Below are positions 23,092 through 36,412 of a stretch of 64,000 nucleotides of DNA, in pieces. The stretch covers positions 32,644,468 to 32,708,467 of the forward strand of contig CM023453.1 of assembly GCA_013339765.2 (NCBI GenBank), read 5' to 3'. Under the pieces are notes generated by a model that worked only from the letters and a program-made list of their open reading frames with translations, did no database searches and was not told where the DNA came from. Source of the DNA: Haemaphysalis longicornis. Its lineage: Eukaryota > Arthropoda > Arachnida > Ixodida > Ixodidae. Each line of letters starts with the position of its first letter. Position 1 is the stretch's first letter. Position numbers and translations under genes: made by a program.

Positions 23092-25828
23092 AAAAGTTCG
23101 AACAACGTAGCGACCACGATTGTTGCCAACGTTTCAGCAAAGAGACTTGCCTTCGTCAGGGCAAACCATCGCCTGGCTGGACTACCAATTTTGAAGTGTA
23201 GCAACCAGCCGTACGTTACTTCGAGCCGGACATTACTTCTGGCTAATTTGTGTAAAGTGAACTTTACACAAAGTAGCCCAAGAATGACTATCGTCTTTAT
23301 AACACAAGTTAAGGGCCACGCTGCTAAAAGCCCCGAAGAGCCACGTGGGAAGCGGAGAGTTGCAGCTGTGGCTGTGACGAGTGCGGTGTTCCGCGGATCA
23401 TCAAGCACGGGCCCCGCTGACCTGGCACACCGGCTTAACAGCCACCATTACTCGCAGCGCGAAACTACGAGCAGCACTCAGCGGGGTCCAATTGGACAAT
23501 AATTCTCTCGTGCTCATAACTTATTGAAAGTACTTCGGCGTCCCCGAATTTTTTGTTCATTTGAAAATCTTAAAATAAATACCGTAGCTCCTAAGTTGGA
23601 ATTGTGGTATAAATATTCAAGCCGCTCTGCTATACAGCAAGCCCCTTTAAAGTCGGTTTTACAACTACACACCAATGGATTGCCGAGACGCACTTTCTCA
23701 GGGGGCAATACAATGAGTGTGATATCAAAGTATGAAGGCATATTAGGGCATTTTAACAGCGAAGCTGTTTAGCAAATCGTTATCTTTTGCATGCGCACTT
23801 CAAAATACAAAGAAGATGCCGGGCATACCCACTAAGGGAACTTTGCAAAGGTTAGCCAAAGAAAAAAAAATAATAATCCAGCGGTCATTGTAACAGTGGC
23901 AACACTTGCTCGGAACGAGAAAGACACGTCATAGCGTACGCCCTTCCAAGATGGTGTCCAATGATAATCACTTCCAAAAAAATGAAGGAGGCTCATACTT
24001 TTAGCTATAATGACGGAGCAAAGGTCGTTGCGGCGGCGAAGAAGAAGCAAATCGGCTGCAGTCGCGGTCGTTTGGTCGTGAAGGTTGCTACAGCTTCACT
24101 ACCTTCAAGCCTTACCCGCTAGTGTGAGCTTCCTTCATTTTTTGAATAGCTTTCGTGCGCCGAGATAATGGGACACATCAAGCGTTACAAGCGGACCTAC
24201 AGGTTTCCACGTTGATTCCACATAACAGCCCTTCTGCCAGATGTTACGGTCTGCACCACGCGCTCAATTCTCACCATAGCTGCGCTCGTGCGCGTGAGTC
24301 TAATACCCTTCCTTGTTGATCGCCGCAACGCACAACCATGAACCAGCCCACATATATATCACAATCAGGGTTCGGACGCACTGAGATGTGTCTATGTCTA
24401 TGTCGAGACCGTAACCAACAAGCCCAGCAACAAGCTCTCCTGGAATGTGTCTATGTGCCGGTGCCCACAAAGGGGTCTTCTAGATGCTCCTCTCGTTCCC
24501 GAAGATCCGCCGACAAATTTATTGGGTCACAGGGGACAGGCGTACGCGTACGGTGATTGTACGTAGAAGGTGCACGTATATACAGTTTGTGGCATGGAAG
24601 GCCCGAATGCGCGTACATAGTACGAGTGACCATTGCGCACCGTATAAACACGCCCAGGGAAGATATAGAGTAGGATCGCGGCAGGCAAGTCGGTCCAGAG
24701 AAGTACGCGGGATCGTAGCCGAGAGCTTCCAGCATCTTTCTCCTCCGGAGGGCTGCAGCCCCGAGCGCTTTTCTTCGGTACACCGAGATGCTCCGAGCCC
24801 CGTACAAAGGAGGGGTAGGCCCGGCTGAGAAAAACCAGGGCAGAGCCATAAATTAAAGAGGTCTTCCCCCTAGTAGTGACGTCGTTTCGTTGCCTCGGCA
24901 CGGCTGGTTCGGTCCCCGCTGCCGCGCCTTCTCCGGTCCCCTTCCCGAGAGCGCGCGCAGTCCGTGCGAGACCCGCACAAGCACACCGCGTGCACGCGCC
25001 CCATGTGCATTCCTCCGAGTCCAGCCGCCACGGCACGGCAGTACCGTGCGGAACACGGTGTCGAGACGTTGAGAGAGCGGCTGAACAAATTCGTGCAGAA
25101 GGGTCAGCCTTCCACAGTGGCGGGCGGTTTCAAGCTTACCGTAGCGGGCTTGAATCTTACCCCATATAACACCCGCTGAAACACTCGTTGAAACACTTTC
25201 GCAGATAAATCAACATTAGAAATTAGACTGAAGTGAAATACAAAGTTAGTAATTCATAAGGACAGCGGCAAATGTCAATTGGATGTAAGATGGGGGTGCT
25301 TGATAGGAAATTCGTGGTACGAACTATTTGTGAAGCAGATGCATTGGAAGTGCGCGTGCACGTACGTCCGCTCCAGTTGTGTGCACCGGACACTCCCCCG
25401 TGAAGGTTACGGCTGCCTGGGCGGCATGGCTCGGCGGGAGGGCTGGCGGCGATGGCTGGCTGCAGAAGCGTCGGCCACTCAGTATACAGTTTACACACGC
25501 TCCGGATCCCGTCCGAGGGCCTGGTGCCCGTGTTTACCGCGGTTTCGTTCAGCCACCTCGGTCCACGCATACTTCCCGTCCTGGGCAACGTTCGAAGGGG
25601 AAACGAAGAGGAAGGAAACGGCCACGCAGCAGCCGTGAAGTGCCTGTTTGGTATAGACGCCGTACTGTTGACCTTTTGAAGTGGAACACACAAAATAATC
25701 CGGGCTCGGAAATTTTCATTTAGGCAAGGATTAAAAATCAAAGCCATTTTCTTAAAACGCCAAGCTTTCTTTCAAGCAACCGAGAGAAAGTCGAAGTCCA
25801 AAACCCGAACTGCTTCGACCATTTCAGA

Positions 25829-26056
25829 ATGGCGCAATTGGATAGATGTCGGCCTCATAACGCGACGGACCCTGGTTCGATTCCGACCACGGAAGCGTTT
25901 TTTTCCTTGAGGCGTTTGATGTGCCTTTGTGAAAACCTATGATAACCATCATCATCATCATCATTGCGGAAACCCATTGTGTAAAGTTGGCTTTCCTGCA
26001 GTGAGTTTTGCTCGGACGTCGACGCCATCAGCGAGGCATAGAAAGTTTCGCTTAAA
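25829..26056 (+). repeat. Family-B SINE, best-preserved copy
   Basis: Head with A-box-like TGGCGCAATTGGAT and B box GGTTCGATTCC, then CCACGG, a T-run, CTTGAGGCGTTTGATGTGCC, a CATC run, GTAAAGTTGGCTTTCCTGCAG and the end AAAGTTTCGCTT followed by an A-run. It serves as the reference for the other family-B copies. Confidence 0.85.
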
Positions 26057-27044
26057 AAAAAAAAGTGAATACACGTTGAATTTTCACCATCAAACACTCC
26101 GGGAGAATCCTGTTGTTCAGCTTCACCACAATGCGCTTGACTGACAAATCCACGCAGCGACGAATGAATAATTTGACGAAAGATGATGTCGAGCATACCA
26201 CTAGACTCAAATGCTGTCGCATTAAAGAATGCAAGCATGACGCTCTGCATTGCTCAGTGCCACGGCGGAGATACACGTTTGACTCGAATGGTATGCACGT
26301 CGCTTTCATTTGCCAAATTGGCTTTGCTGGCCGCGTGGATCGGTCGGTCGAGAGCATTGTGACACTACGTGACTGCCTTCGACTGAATGTTGCCAGAACG
26401 GTAAACAGCAATGGGACAGCCTATAGGGTAGTGCGCTTGATTCACAAGCTTTTGGTAGTTTTGTAGAAGCACTTCCATTTTCCCTGCAACAGGACCTTTA
26501 CACACAATTCAGTGTAGCGCAAACACAAACTTGTGTCTCAGGTAGGCCTCTAGCTTCTTTCCTTCAATTTCCTTTCCTACACCTCCGTGGTCCATCAACA
26601 ACAATAAAGGAAAACGCGAGTTTCAGATGGGTTGCCACGGAGAAGTCACTTCATCTGTCCTCTTTACTTTCACGAAGAATGCGAGCCAAAAAGTTTCAGT
26701 TATTATCTCATCAGCACAAGCGAGAACCGGTAAAAGGTGACCGCATACTCCCACGTCCAGCTTGTAAATGCGCTGACATGCGCCAACATTTCTTTTGTTA
26801 TTAACTCGCGCACGAGCGCTATGCAACGCATCGCAATCACGTAGGTTTAGCTTGCTTGCAGGCACCGGACGAAGGCTTTTTCGCGAAGTGGGGCACCGAA
26901 TATTTTTAACCTAATACTTTCCAATAATAATAATTTCCAATAATATTTTCGAGTTTCCGAATAATGTGCCCGCAGGCTATTGCCACCCGGAGCAGGGGCC
27001 CTGTCAGGCATCAAGCCTCTAGCCTCTGCCCCGGTTTCTGTAAA

Positions 27045-28410
27045 TGAATAAATGAGGGAAACTTTATTAACACAAGGATGGCGACTCGGCCAAAGTGGGG
27101 GCGGGTGGGGAGGGTGGTGCCAAAAAAGTCGGGACAAGTTTACATTCGCAGATGGACGCCAGGGGCAAGAGCGAGGTCCCACAAGGAGGCAAACACGTAC
27201 TTGGCTGTGGCTGCGTGTGGATAAAGTCAGAGCTTCAAACACGTGACGCTGCTGGGTTTGCAAGAGATGCGCTCTGTGTGCAGTCCTGGACACTTCCATG
27301 GGTGTGTCTCCTAGAGAGCACGTCACGCACGTGGTGTCATGGCCGGCGGGGGTGAATTGCTTGCGGTAGTGCCTGGGAGAATGGGTGGCCGTCCTTTCTT
27401 GGGTATGTAAGCGCGCCACTTGAAAAGGATGCCCTCTGTAAACGCCGCCCTAGCTCGAGCCTCGTGGATCAGAACCTGAAGGCCACGTGGCAGTCCTGTA
27501 GGTAACGGGTAGTCATTGGTAGGGATGTGGCTGCGGAGTCGAGCTCTAGCACATCGCCGGTAGGTGGCGCGGGCTTCAAAGGGGTACAAGTTGGGGTCGT
27601 AATGAGGAAAAACTGGGTGGGAGCGGGTGCAAATAACATCGCTCGCACGGGCGCGCGCGGCCTCTTTGAAGGAGTTAGCGCAGTGCCCTGGCACCCAGTC
27701 TACCCGAATTTGTATTCCTTTTGTACGATGTAGCCTCCGGGCAAGCATCTTGATGGAACGACAGATAGAATTCTGATAAGGCACCCGGCTTAGTGTGCGG
27801 AATGCGTTTTGGCTCAATGTGAAGATAGTTGCATGAGGCTGGTTGGTAGGGTGTGAGAAATTTTAAGTTGTCGGACAGCGAGTAATATCGCTTCGAGTTG
27901 GAGGTGGGTAGACGAAGGCGCTGTTGAGTATTGTTGTTGACAGGTGGCATGAAATGTCGAGTGAATGACCTCTAATCTGGCAGTATTTGTGGTTGAGTTC
28001 CAAATGGCATCGCTGTAAACAGCGCTATGCGGAAACCGCTCGGTCCTTTGAGCCGTCCGTCCGTGTTCGTTAGTAAGGCGAAGAGTAGGGCCGGTGACTG
28101 GGAGTGACAGTGGGTTAACGACGACAGAGTCGTCCCATGGCGGAAGCGGCAAAAGAATGGGATGTTGTGGTGCAGTGGCATGTGGAGGCAGCGCAAGTAA
28201 AATCGTGGCCTTCCTGAAGGGCTCGAATGATTTCTGTAAGAGGTGGGACTTGGGCGTATTTGCGTAGCTCCTCCAGGTTGGCGTGTTTGGGAGGGCCGGT
28301 GATGACTCGAAGGCTCTCACGATGCAACACCTCCAGCTTCTGCAACTGAGCCTGAGCGAAGTCGAAGCATGCTGCCCATATGTCACTTTGCTCGTGAGGA
28401 CAGCCTGGGT
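27045..28410 (-). mobile_element. I-group LINE fragment with RNase H domain (decayed)
   Basis: On the minus strand, from about 28345 a frame carries LQKLEVLHRESLRVITGPPKH, the usual post-reverse-transcriptase segment of such ORF2 proteins. From about 28110 another frame holds an RNase H front half (VYSDA, then LQLEAILLAVRQLK). From 27817 a third frame holds its back half (SQNAFRTL, then VDWVPGHCANSFKEAA). A fourth, from 27419, holds a degraded C-terminal knuckle. At least three frameshifts make it dead. An RNase H after the reverse transcriptase is found in I, R1, LOA and related clades. The 3' end lies near 27045 with AATAAA-type signals. Confidence 0.7.
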
Positions 28411-28675
28411 CAAAAGTTTGAGTGTCTCTCTCTACTCGGTTGCTTATGCGTTTGATTATGTGAAGCTATTGATTCCATGTTTCCTTGATTTGGTCAAGCC
28501 ACACACTGCATCCGCCACCCTCAGGGACAAGGGATGCCAAGAATTTTAACGCACCTCTGGGGGGACGGCTTAATTAAGGTGTGATCGTGCAAACTACAAA
28601 GTGTAGGCGTTCTTCTGTTGCTGTATGCCGCCAAACACCACATATGTGCTTTTGTCAGGCGAAGCCTCAATCCAA

Positions 28676-28686
28676 ATAAATCAATA

Positions 28687-28717
<31 letters not shown>

Positions 28718-28777
28718 AAATAAATCAATAAATAAAAATAAATAAATAAATCAATAATCAATCAATCAATCAATCAA

Positions 28778-28824
<47 letters not shown>

Positions 28825-28826
28825 AT
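28676..28826. repeat. (AATC/AATA)n microsatellite
   Basis: Mixed AATC and AATA units over about 150 bp, immediately before a Ruka-like SINE. It may be the expanded tail of an earlier element into which the SINE inserted. Confidence 0.9.
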
Positions 28827-29052
28827 GTGGCTCAGTGGCTAAGGCGGTGTGTTGTTGAGCCCAAGGTCGTTGGTTCGATCCCGTCCGCGGTGGCTGCTTT
28901 TTGGTAGAGGCGAAAAGTGGGAACACCCGTGTGCTCTAGATTTCGGCGCACGTTAAAGAACTCCAGGGGGTAAAAATTAATCCGGAGCGTTCCACTACGG
29001 CGCGCCTCACAGCCTAAGTGTAGCTTCGGCTGCGTTAAACCTCACAATCATC
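28827..29052 (+). repeat. Ruka-like SINE
   Basis: Same block order as the copy at 20473, but the first bases are lost and the body has more substitutions (TTTTTGGTAGAGGCG, GGGGGTAAAAATTAATCC). It ends at CTCACAATCATC. Confidence 0.8.
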
Positions 29053-30566
29053 AGAGAGAGAAATATTTAATGAATACTGAAGAGGTTAGTCCCACTAGCG
29101 CCGGGACTTGCTGCTTCAGATGGGGGTGAATACAGTAAGTCGAAAAAAAGAAGGGAGAAACAATCATGTAAAAGCTAATAAATAAGAGGGTAGATGAATT
29201 TAAGTTAAATAAAACTGGAGCCAGAAAAAAAAAGAGGCCATGACAGGCGACAAAGATCTGAGGATCCTAGGGGTAGAAAATCTCGGACAATTCTGAACTA
29301 TTTAGTTCCAAGTTCACATCTTATGGAAGGAGAAACTTGAGACACATGTAGCCGATGAAGAACAATAAAGCTAGCGTATCGGAAAACAAGCTAGAGTGTC
29401 GGCACTCAAGTGCAGCAACGACGCTGTTCATCCTCGTCTGAGCGTGGCGGACGTGTTTGTTGTGGTGCCGTGAGGGCGAGAAATACACATGACTACCCCC
29501 TCCTCCCTCCCTCATGGTGTCTGGGCGCGTGAAACCTGATACACGCATGCGCATTGCACGTAACAGAAGAGCGTAACGCCAGCCTCTTCCCAAACACAAT
29601 TTGTTTTCGCAGGGTCGTTCGCTCGGGCATACACCGCTGCACCCTCATAACTTTCATTCGAACCAACGCTGCCTTCCCCTCGTCTTCGAACCTCCTAGAT
29701 CGGAAAGCTCTCTCCGTGGGAAGCATCTCCTTCTTTGTTTTATGTATATATACCCGCGCAGTCTACGCCGCGCTGTAAACATTCCCGGCCAGCGTAAAAC
29801 TCGCGCAGCTAAATCCGCGTGCCGTCACTGGAAAACGAAAACAGAGGGGGGGAAAAACGTCAGAAGAGGAGAAAGGCAGGGGAGGGTGTAGCGGGCACAG
29901 GGGCTCGCCGGAGCGCCATGTCGCTCATGTAAGTTATAACACGGCATGGGAGCCAAGGTCGACATCTTCTTCGAAGCGTGGCAGCCGAGAAGTCCGCGAC
30001 TCAGTGGCGCTCGAACGACGCGACTGCACCAGCTCGGTGCTGTAACCTAATCGCCGTATTTGCTTCGGCTCGTACGCGGGCGCCGTACTAGCGACGCAAG
30101 GGAGGCGCGTACAGCATGCACGAAGAAACAAGGATGGAAAAACTTGTTTATCGTAACTCATTATTTTGTAGCCCGTGCGTGCGCGGCTCCTTGGTTGCGC
30201 TGTTCGACGGTCGCCGGAATAACAAACCGAAGCTGACAAGTGTTTGACTTCCTCCTTTTTTCCTTCCTTCCTTCCTTTCTTTCTTCTTCAATGCTTCCCC
30301 TTGTGCGGAAGATTGAGGGAACTGGCTTGAGTGGGCTCGTTTTTGCTTATGCTGGTACCGGAAGATACGAGTTGTTTGAATAAAAACAGCGTACACGACA
30401 CTCACTTTGATAACTATGAGTTTTGTTTTATAGTTGCGGCATGACGGTTGTTGTGGAAGTTTTGTTCATGTAGGAGGGCAACAATTGGAACCTGATTTAT
30501 ATTTAACGAAGAAATGCAGTATACGTCTGAAATGAGCTGATACACAAGCTATGCCACCTAAGGGCA

Positions 30567-30720
30567 TTTATGAACAAATAGACCCGGGGCGAAGTGTCCT
30601 TGTACGAACGGAACCACGACAACTGGTTCAGAACAAATGGCCCGGAAAAAATAGTCTCCGAACAAATGGTTCCTATCACAAAGTAGAGAAAGATGATCCC
30701 GGAACAAATGTCCAAAGCGA
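30567..30720. repeat. Degenerate minisatellite with GAACAAATG motif
   Basis: GAACAAAT recurs at about 30568, 30632, 30660 and 30693, the last three roughly 30 bp apart, followed by GG-CC-type bases. Units are too diverged for a firm consensus. Confidence 0.45.
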
Positions 30721-32763
30721 TCTTCCGTAAAGCCTTTGAAATTAATTCTTTTTACTACGAAATAAGGCTTGCTGGAGTGCAGGTGTGTCGGCTCCGGCAA
30801 AAAGAAAATGTTCTCAAGGAAAGAAAATGTTCCGACGACAAACGTCCTAAGGACAGCGACAGAAAATCCCGCAGCGTTCATAGCTCTAATGTGAACGAAG
30901 TAATTCCTTGAAATTTCGTAAAACTCATCACAGCTTAAAATTTTCGTGGCTCTCATCCGTGCAATATATATATTTTTTCCAGAATGTGCATATTAGAACA
31001 CGAGCTACTCATCTTTCACGGGAAAGTTGGCGTTGCCGCATAACGTATTTCTGCCTACAAATAACGGAACGGGTTGAGGAAATCAATACCGACGAAGGTG
31101 CCACAAACATTTTGGATATAAAATGACACTACACATGACACGCGAGAAATCTCAAAAATTGAAACTGTTTCCTGGTGCTACAGGAAAATATTTAAAAGGA
31201 GTGTAGCCCTCCTTAACTCACCCTAGGTGGGTGGGTTGGAGGCGACGTAAAACACTTGTGCAGCCCATAGCAGGAAGAATAACAAAGCCTGTCATTACTC
31301 TTTTCCCTGAAAGTAAGGCCACCCCACGGAGAAATGAACCCGAAAGCGACGATAACGTTTTGCCAGAAAAAGAAGCCATCGACGCGTCGCTCGAGTTTCC
31401 CACGCTCCGTGGAGGGCAGGATTCGGTCTTTTATGCCACTCAACCCTATCTTCTTGTAGTGCTCACCGTGCCCTCAACATTTACGCACGTCTAGCCGATG
31501 GCACAGCTCAGGACGTCCCCGATAAAATACTTGACGCAGAGTGTGTATAGCCCACCCCGACGGATGCAGCGTGTGTGGCCGTCGGTGAAAGATCCCAGGC
31601 TCCTCTTTCGATACACGGCTTAAAGTATGTAGTGGTGTGTTGTTTTCGAAAAAAAAAAAAAAACAATAAATAACGTGTACACACGACGGTGGAAGATGTT
31701 CAGACTGATTTCCTTTGTTTTATTAACCTCAACGTGTCTTGTATCGTGAAGGTGCACCGACACAAAGATAACTTTCCTATCAAATCATCGACCGACCGCA
31801 TTCTCCTCCCCTCTCATACTGTTAACGCGACGACACAACCTGACTCACCAACGATCATCTAATTGATCCTTTATGTTGCTTCCGCTTTCCAAACAAATAC
31901 TGGTATAAACCTTCAAATTGCTGAGACCACGTTTGAAAGGCTCAGGCTCTTCCGTTTATTGTAAAAAAGAAATGCCAAAGCAAAAAGCAAGAAAAATGAT
32001 CAGCATTCTACGCACATTAAGATAAAAGCTCACTGTTGTTTCCATTTGGTTTTGTTTCATGTGACAGCAGACCCAGATAGTACGCAAGATTGCCCTCCCC
32101 TCCCCTCCTCAACACACACACGCACACATCTCTTCCTTCTTTGTCGGGAGGCATACGCCGCGTACACGGTTGCTCAGCGCGGAGTAGCGGCCCCACGCGT
32201 CTCCCCGGCCGGTTTCCAAAGTTAACTTCTCTGTCCTGCTTGCGCACAAGCGGAACAGACAGCGCTAGCGATCTATCAAGCGCAGGCGTGAGACACGCGG
32301 GCTTCCCGCCGCGCTAAGATCAACGCACGGGGCAGTTTTGTCTCATTAGCAGCTTTGGGAGGAACTCCTCGCGCTCCTATACGTTGTTCGGCCGGCAAGA
32401 ACTCCCTTGTGCGGGCTTCTCCGGGGATTCATATACCGGCGCGAATGGTCCACACCGCACCCGGGACTCCTTATCTTTCTCTATAGGGTTCCGAGCTAGT
32501 ACATCAGGCATGTACCCGCCCAAATGTTTAATAACATCGCAGGAGCGACGATCTGAATGTCAGCGCCTTATTACGGTGTCCTGTGGCGAAATAGGCGAGA
32601 GTATGGGCATGCGCCAAAAATTCCTCCCGTCTGAGCATCGTCTGCTACGCTGTTTCCTCGAGAGCGATATGGTATCTGCATGACTTTGCTTACAGGAAAC
32701 CGGAGTGGTTTGAAGCAATTGCGTATCCATCCGCAATGCGCGTTGGATTTTAAGAAGATTTCG

Positions 32764-33000
32764 CTGACGTCATATCCATCACGGAAGTGACGCCAGTACA
32801 ACGAAGCAAGCTGCCTGTAAAGGGTGCACCTCTGCACACAGGGTCTTATTGCGGGGAAGCAACATTTAGTACTAAAGAATTCGTTACACTTGAGATCGTT
32901 CGTTTTGGGGTTTTATATATTAGCACGAAAGTATTTTATGCCGGGATACCCTAAGATTTTACTGACGTCATATCCGTCACGGAAATGACGCCAGTACACC
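32764..33000 (+). repeat. Direct duplication around TGACGTCA sites, plus a dispersed block
   Basis: CTGACGTCATATCC followed by RTCACGGAARTGACG and CCAGTACA occurs at 32764 and at 32962, 198 bp apart. Each copy carries the CREB/ATF-like palindrome TGACGTCA. Between them, 32809-32870 (CCTGTAAAGGGTGCACC) resembles 60940-61000. Whether the sites bind anything is unknown. Confidence 0.55.
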
Positions 33001-35458
33001 TTTGCCGAAGCGTCCCGCCAGCAGGACGTCGCTCGCCAAGCAAACCCACAAGACAGACGCCGACCCACAAATCATGCTCAGCTGCAGATTTCGCTGCACA
33101 TTTCACTTTCGTGTTTTACTAATTTCTATGACAGAGGAATCAACCACAGTTTTTTTTCTTTTGTTTCACTTTCCCGGCCAGTGCGTCAGTAATGTTTTCG
33201 CTGCTTAGTTACCTTTGGCGGCTAGCGAAACGGCCTTCGAAAAGAAAAGCATAGAGTGTGCTGCCCTAAGGAGAACAGCGTAGCAGACGACACTCGAACA
33301 GGACACAGTTCTCCGCGCGTGCGCGTATACTCTCGCCTATTTCGCCGCTGGGAACCGTGAGTCCGATGGGTCGTCACTCCCGTGATAATGCTAAAATTTT
33401 AGAGGGTGTATACAGGCGACAAGGGATCGGGTATAATCAGATGTGGCAAGGCTCTCGCGCGGCCACGTGTGATTGCGGTTGCCGTAGGTGTATTTCGGTG
33501 GAAAGCGTAACGTGCATAATGACTGTACGATTCTGAATACCCATGCACAACCCGTGTCGCCCCTTAACATTAAAACCGAAACGAAGAAGCGGAGTCTAGG
33601 GCTGGTTCAGGGTTAACCAGAAAGCTTTGAGGAGAGCCCAACTCCGTGCCGCAAATATACAATGCAACGCAAAGACAAAACTCATCGATACGATATCCCT
33701 TCGTTCATTAGACGAAATTAGTGTAGCATATGATTTTCAATCGTAAAGTCTAAACGCCCGTCCTTTACACACTTCAGAACTATTAGGTTGCATTGAAATT
33801 GACCTAGGGTATTCATAGCGGACAATACTGGTATTTCAGGGTATGCCGCATATTAAGCCTCAATTTTGTAATCGGGGAACCCCGAAAAACTTGCGTAATC
33901 ACTCGAGGATTTCCGCTGTAAGCTGACCCCGGGTATTGAATCTACTTCTGAATCGCATGGTTATCATGATATACTTGTCACTCATCTTGATACGAATTTA
34001 TAAAGACTCGGTGTCCCTTATATTACATGCCATTCAACGACTTCAGGAGGTACACAGCGAACCAAGCAAACAACCACTTCGCGCTGCCTTCAACAGCTCG
34101 CCGCAGCTCTCGCGAATCGAGGCCCGCGGTTGCTGAAAAGGCGCGCCGCGCTGTATAGCCCTAGCAACTTTCTCACTCGGTCGAAGCATCCGCCATCGCA
34201 AGATGAGAAAGGGTGCTTCCAGATGCGCGAATAAGACGGTAACAGTGGCTCGCCGCATGCGATCCTAGGTTGGGCCTCGCTCTATGGTGCGCGATAAATG
34301 TTCAAGTCCGGAAAGGGCGCCCACAGCGACCGCGCGCGCGTGGGATGGCGGCTGCGGGTGCTCGGTCCATGTGGTAACCATCGCGGGAGCGTCTGCTTCC
34401 CCCGCGGGCCCGGCAATCATTCACCCGGGAGTGGGGCCCAGCGACGTCTCGGGGCTTCCGCGCGGCCCACCCCGCACAAGATCCGTAATCCCGCCAAGGG
34501 TCGCCCATCATTCTCCAACGTTACACCATCCGCATAGCTGCGCGCGACATTTAAAGTAGGGCCGTGCGCCCGACCGTGCGTAAACGCCTCTCACCCAAAT
34601 TAGGCTTGAACCTGCAGGTGGAGGACAGGGATGGGAGCTTACGGGTACTTGCGTGAAAATAAAATTTCGCGGATCCTTTTACACGTTTCGAAAATGTTTG
34701 AAATGCCTGGAGGATTGTGTGCAATTAGCCTTCTTTTGGACGCAGGCCAATAGGTAAAGAAGTTGAGGCTGAGGCGATAGGGTTTATAAGAGTAGCATTA
34801 AGAATGCTTCCTGTAGGTCGGGTTCTGTCCCAATCAATGGAGCGCTCCCCCCCCCCCCTCTTTCTTTCCACCTGAATTCCGTCTTCTGCTCACTGTTGCT
34901 GCACGGTCCGCTAGCCAGCCCAGAGCTTGTAATTGCATGCTAGCGGCAGCTTGGTGAAATGTGCCACCCCAATTACCCCACGCTAATTGCCCAACCAGGA
35001 TGTACAGCAATTTAAACTTCGAAACTGAGGATGATCCTCTGATGAACGCCTGACACACTTCGAGTTTCATGTCTTTACATTTGCATCCATATTTCCATTT
35101 GTCTCATCTCTTAAGCGCCATAAACTTGATGAGACTGCTGATCTATGGTGCAGGCTTTGATTCAAAGTTATTGCTAGTACCATCGATGTCATTGATTTTG
35201 CTAGTGCTGATTTGGTTTGAATGCTTATTGATTTTGCTAGCTATTGCAAGCACTATCGATGGTATACTACGATGGAACTCTGATAGACGACTATTTTTAA
35301 GTCGTTAATATAGAATTATCAGCCTTTCACCATTACAAATTGTATACATACGATTATGGGAAATCAGATAGACTAAAAGTTACCAATACTCATTTTGATA
35401 GGCTGCTAACTACGTTAAGTAATCTTCCATGAAGTTTCGCGAAATGGAAACGCCTGTA

Positions 35459-35915
35459 GTTTCACCTGTAGTCGTTGTAATAACGTAAATGGGTATAATG
35501 GGTCGAACGAAATATTGAAAAACGAAGAAATAAGAAAAATATTAAAAAAATTACGGAGAATGTCAAAATGTATACCGCATGCCATTTCCACAATAATGCA
35601 GATTTTGTAAAAGTTTGACCTGTAGTCGTTATAATAGCGTAAATGGACATAATTGGTAGAACGAAAATTTGAAAAACTAAAAAAGTAAGGAAAATATAAT
35701 AATATTACTGAAAATGGCGAACCGTGTAACCCCCTTCATTTCCACAATATTGAAGATTTCGCTAAGGTTTCACCTGCAATCGCTACAATAGCGTAATAGG
35801 AGATAATTGGTCGGAAAGGATTCAGACAAACCGAAAAAAATTGGATGGAGAAAACTCACACTCAAGACAGGTGGCATAAAATGCTACGCATTAGTAGATA
35901 ATTCACTGAATATCT
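35459..35915. repeat. 154-bp tandem array, about 2.9 diverged units
   Basis: GTTTSACCTGYARTCG starts at 35459, 35613 and 35767, exactly 154 bp apart. A second anchor, CATTTCCACAATA, sits at 35583 and 35737, again 154 bp apart. AT-rich, no coding signal; looks like a short, old satellite-like array. Confidence 0.85.
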
Positions 35916-36179
35916 GCAGATTTTTTTCCAATTACCCTCCATAAAGTTTTGTTTATACCTAATGGGAAATGAATTATGTTCAATTTCATTTCTTTTTACT
36001 CTCTTGCCAATATACGGAGTCACGGCGAGCACAGCAAGACAGGCTGCAGCCTATATGCGCCGGAGTAGGCTACCCTGACGTTCTGAGATGTCAACTATAG
36101 TTAGCTATTGCAAAACCACGGGATAATTTTATTCGATTGTCGAATAGCGTATCAGCACCGACAGTAATACCGATAGTGA

Positions 36180-36412
36180 CCTCCGCGATGGCTCAGTGGC
36201 TAAGGCATTGCGCTGCTGAGCCAAGGTCGCGGGTTCGATTCCCGGCCGCGGCGGTCGCTTTTCTGATGGAGGCGAAAAGCGAAAACGCACGTGTATTCGA
36301 GGTTTCGGAGCGAGTTAAACATCCTCAGGTGGTCAAAATTCATTCGGAGCGCTCCACTACGGTGCGCCTGATCGCCTGTGTAGCGTCGGTGCGTTAAACC
36401 ACAGAAACAATC
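36180..36412 (+). repeat. Ruka-like SINE
   Basis: Full-length copy with B box GGGTTCGATTCCC and the standard body blocks. It ends GTTAAACCACAGAAACAATCA, with almost no CAAT tail. Confidence 0.85.

Noticed and set aside
23023..23502. 159-codon frame with a Tyr-Ile repeat
   Set aside because: The N-terminal part is translation of the AT microsatellite; no motif in the remainder.
24451..25747. Overlapping frames in GC-rich sequence as genes
   Set aside because: Several long frames overlap on both strands, the usual effect of few stop codons in GC-rich DNA; none has a known motif or clear splice context.
31231..31494. 87-codon frame in intron 2 as a gene
   Set aside because: No recognised motif, no start or splice context, and length within chance for this composition.
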